DNA from: JBKPNJ01 sp963695705 | Lineage (GTDB): Bacteria > Actinomycetota > Actinomycetes > Propionibacteriales > Nocardioidaceae | NCBI GenBank assembly: GCA_963695705.1 | Contig: CAVOHB010000009.1 | Coordinates: 868,001 to 932,000 of the forward strand | DNA: 64,000 nt | Direction of reading: 5' to 3' | In this document: positions 62,723 through 64,000 of the stretch, piece after piece | Position numbering within the stretch: position 1 is the first letter of the stretch | Layout of the letters: each line of letters starts with the position of its first letter | Position numbers and translations under genes: made by a program | Notes under the pieces: generated by a model | Seen by the model: only the letters and a program-made list of their open reading frames with translations | Database searches by the model: none | Told to the model about the DNA's origin: nothing

Positions 62723-63586
62723 CTAGTGCCCGGTTCGGCGCCGGAAACGGACCCGATCGCCGGGCCGCGCCTGTGCACAGGCCGCGATCCCCGCGGGGTC
62801 CACGACGCCGATCACCGGGTATCCGCCGGTCGTCGGATGGTCGGCGAGGAAGACCAGTGGCTGCGCGTTCGCCGACACCTGCACGGCGCCGAGCACCAGG
62901 CCCTCGCTGGGCAGCTCGGTGCGGATCGTGCGGGCCAGCGGTGCGCCTTCGAGTCGCAGCGCGACCCGGTTGGATCCGGATCCGACGGCGTAGGTCTCCG
63001 CGAACAGGCTCCGGTGGGCGTGATCGTCGAACCAGTCCCAGCGCGGACCCGGTGACAGCATCAGCGTGAAGGGGTCGGCGGCAGAGTCCAGGGGCACGGA
63101 CCCGGCGCCGGAGGGAGGCTGCAGCGGATGCCCCACCGGCAGCCAGTCCCCGGCCTTCAGCGGTGCCGGTCCGAGACCGGAGAGCAGGTCGGTCGACCTG
63201 CTACCCAGAACCTCGTCAACCTCCAGACCTCCCGACACAGCAAGATAGGAACGCACACCGACCCGGGCGGCGCCGACACTGATCGTGGCCCCACGTCTGA
63301 CCGCGACGGCCTCGGCGAAGGCGACGCTGCGTTCGTCCACCCGTAGGTCCGCCGCCGCTCCGGTGACCGCGACGGTCATCGCGGCGGAGGTCCGGACGAC
63401 GACGCCGGACACCGTCGTCTCCAGGCACGCCGACGAGGGGCCATTGCCGACCAGCCGGTTCGCCAGCCGCGCAGCCGGCCCGTCGAGCGCCCCGGAGCGC
63501 GGAACGCCCAGATGAGCGAGCCCCGGTCGGCCGGCATCCTGCACCGTCGTCAGCGGCCCCGGGTCGACCACCCACAGCCCTCTCAC
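62723..63586 (-). CDS. pxpC: 5-oxoprolinase subunit C (biotin-dependent carboxyltransferase-like)
   Basis: 287 residues from GTG 63586 with GAGAGGA upstream. WVVDPGPLTTVQDAGRPGLA, LGVPRSGALDGPAARLANRL, RSYLAVSGGLEVDEVLGSRS and FLADHPTTGGYPVIGVVDPA are the PxpC/KipA (AHS2) landmarks. With PxpA and PxpB it cleaves 5-oxoproline to glutamate using ATP. PxpB is immediately upstream; pxpA is not visible. Confidence 0.93.
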   Translation of the reverse strand: MRGLWVVDPGPLTTVQDAGRPGLAHLGVPRSGALDGPAARLANRLVGNGPSSACLETTVSGVVVRTSAAMTVAVTGAAADLRVDERSVAFAEAVAVRRGATISVGAARVGVRSYLAVSGGLEVDEVLGSRSTDLLSGLGPAPLKAGDWLPVGHPLQPPSGAGSVPLDSAADPFTLMLSPGPRWDWFDDHAHRSLFAETYAVGSGSNRVALRLEGAPLARTIRTELPSEGLVLGAVQVSANAQPLVFLADHPTTGGYPVIGVVDPAGIAACAQARPGDRVRFRRRTGH

Positions 63587-63595
63587 GACCAGTCC

Positions 63596-63625
63596 TCTCG
63601 CAAACGGGCCTCTCGCAAACGGGCC
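63596..63625. repeat. 15-bp duplication in the pxpB-pxpC junction
   Basis: TCTCGCAAACGGGCC occurs twice in tandem. In minus-strand sense the unit contains GAGAGG and it abuts the pxpC ribosome binding site, so it looks like a duplicated Shine-Dalgarno segment. Confidence 0.75.
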
Positions 63626-63627
63626 AC

Positions 63628-64000
63628 CTACGAGCCTGCCTCGAAGCGCACCCTGGTGCCAGGCTCCAGGAGGGCCGGCGGGTCCCGCCGCAGGTCCCAC
63701 AGCGGCGCCGACGTCCGGCCGATCAGCTGCCATCCCCCCGGTGAGGATCGTGGGTAGACGCCGGTGAACTCCCCGGCCAGGCCCACTGACCCCGGCGGTA
63801 CGAGCGGACGGGGGTCGCTGCGCCGAGGCACGCTGAGCCCGGCCGGTAGCCCGGTGCAGTAGGCGAAGCCGGGAGAGAACCCGCAGAAAGCGACCCGGAA
63901 CTCGGTCGCGGTGTGCGTCGCCACGACCTCGGCCGTAGTCATCGACCACAGCTCAGCGACGGCACCGAGATCCTCACCGTCGTACACCGTCTCGAGCGTC
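63628..64000 (-). CDS. pxpB: 5-oxoprolinase subunit B, C-terminal part (cut by window edge)
   Basis: The visible 123 residues read TLETVYDGEDLGAVAELWSM, FRVAFCGFSPGFAYCTGLPA, PRRSDPRPLVPPGSVGLAGE and GVYPRSSPGGWQLIGRTSAP, the KipI/PxpB (AHS1) signature including the GFxPGFxY motif. Forms the B-C complex of prokaryotic 5-oxoprolinase with the neighbouring PxpC. The start is beyond base 64000. Confidence 0.93.
   Translation of the reverse strand, partial: TLETVYDGEDLGAVAELWSMTTAEVVATHTATEFRVAFCGFSPGFAYCTGLPAGLSVPRRSDPRPLVPPGSVGLAGEFTGVYPRSSPGGWQLIGRTSAPLWDLRRDPPALLEPGTRVRFEAGS

Overview
The window is high-GC DNA with dense, often ATGA/GTGA-overlapping genes, many GTG starts and several families confined to Actinobacteria (SepH, DUF3093, DUF3159, DUF3710, DUF4193, DUF5998, DUF7455, two-gene TrkA/CeoBC, a sigA with a long K/A-rich N-terminus). 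From memory, the order dxs ... RNA methyltransferase - APC permease - ceoB - ceoC - DUF3159 - OB-fold - DUF3710 - dut - DUF3093 - DUF4193 - suhB ... sigA matches the dxs1-sigA region of Mycobacterium tuberculosis (Rv2682c to Rv2703). Added trehalose genes, a topoisomerase IV pair and a sepH block suggest a non-mycobacterial lineage, most likely Propionibacteriales (Nocardioidaceae-like); that placement is inference.

Layout: 1-10 kb holds the 5' part of dxs and an accessory stretch: glutamate decarboxylase, an RDD membrane protein overlapping a nonapeptide-repeat protein, small membrane proteins, a 420-bp non-coding inverted-repeat element, and a two-gene unit preceded by a perfect LexA box. 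10-21 kb carries a flavin reductase/TauE pair, aconitase with a palindromic operator candidate upstream, and the glgX-treY-treZ operon making trehalose from glycogen. 21-30 kb is the conserved RNA methyltransferase-APC-Trk-DUF3159-OB-DUF3710-dut-DUF3093-DUF4193 core. 30-37 kb has an SDR, inositol monophosphatase and ferrochelatase (all with broken frames), an MFS transporter, the division protein SepH, and an AlkP-like/DUF5998 pair. 37-42 kb pairs a large Pat-type protein acyltransferase with a divergent acyl-CoA ligase. 42-51 kb has a decayed ATPase fragment, topoisomerase IV parC, an LprG/P55-type lipoprotein-transporter operon, a second inverted-repeat element carrying a VOC gene, and parE. 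51-56 kb is accessory: secreted repeat proteins, a more AT-rich gap and two tandem zinc-ribbon miniproteins. 56-64 kb has sigA, a HhH-GPD glycosylase with a universal stress protein, a GCS2 ligase, DUF4192, dinB and the 5-oxoprolinase subunits pxpC/pxpB (pxpB cut by the window edge).

The two most unusual signals are (1) two elements whose ends consist of ATCCGACACTT repeats phased every 21 bp in inverted orientation and which carry no transposase, and (2) seven reading-frame breaks that are each repaired by removing a single base from a G/C run. The second pattern points to sequencing errors more than to real gene decay. No tRNA, rRNA or CRISPR array was seen.
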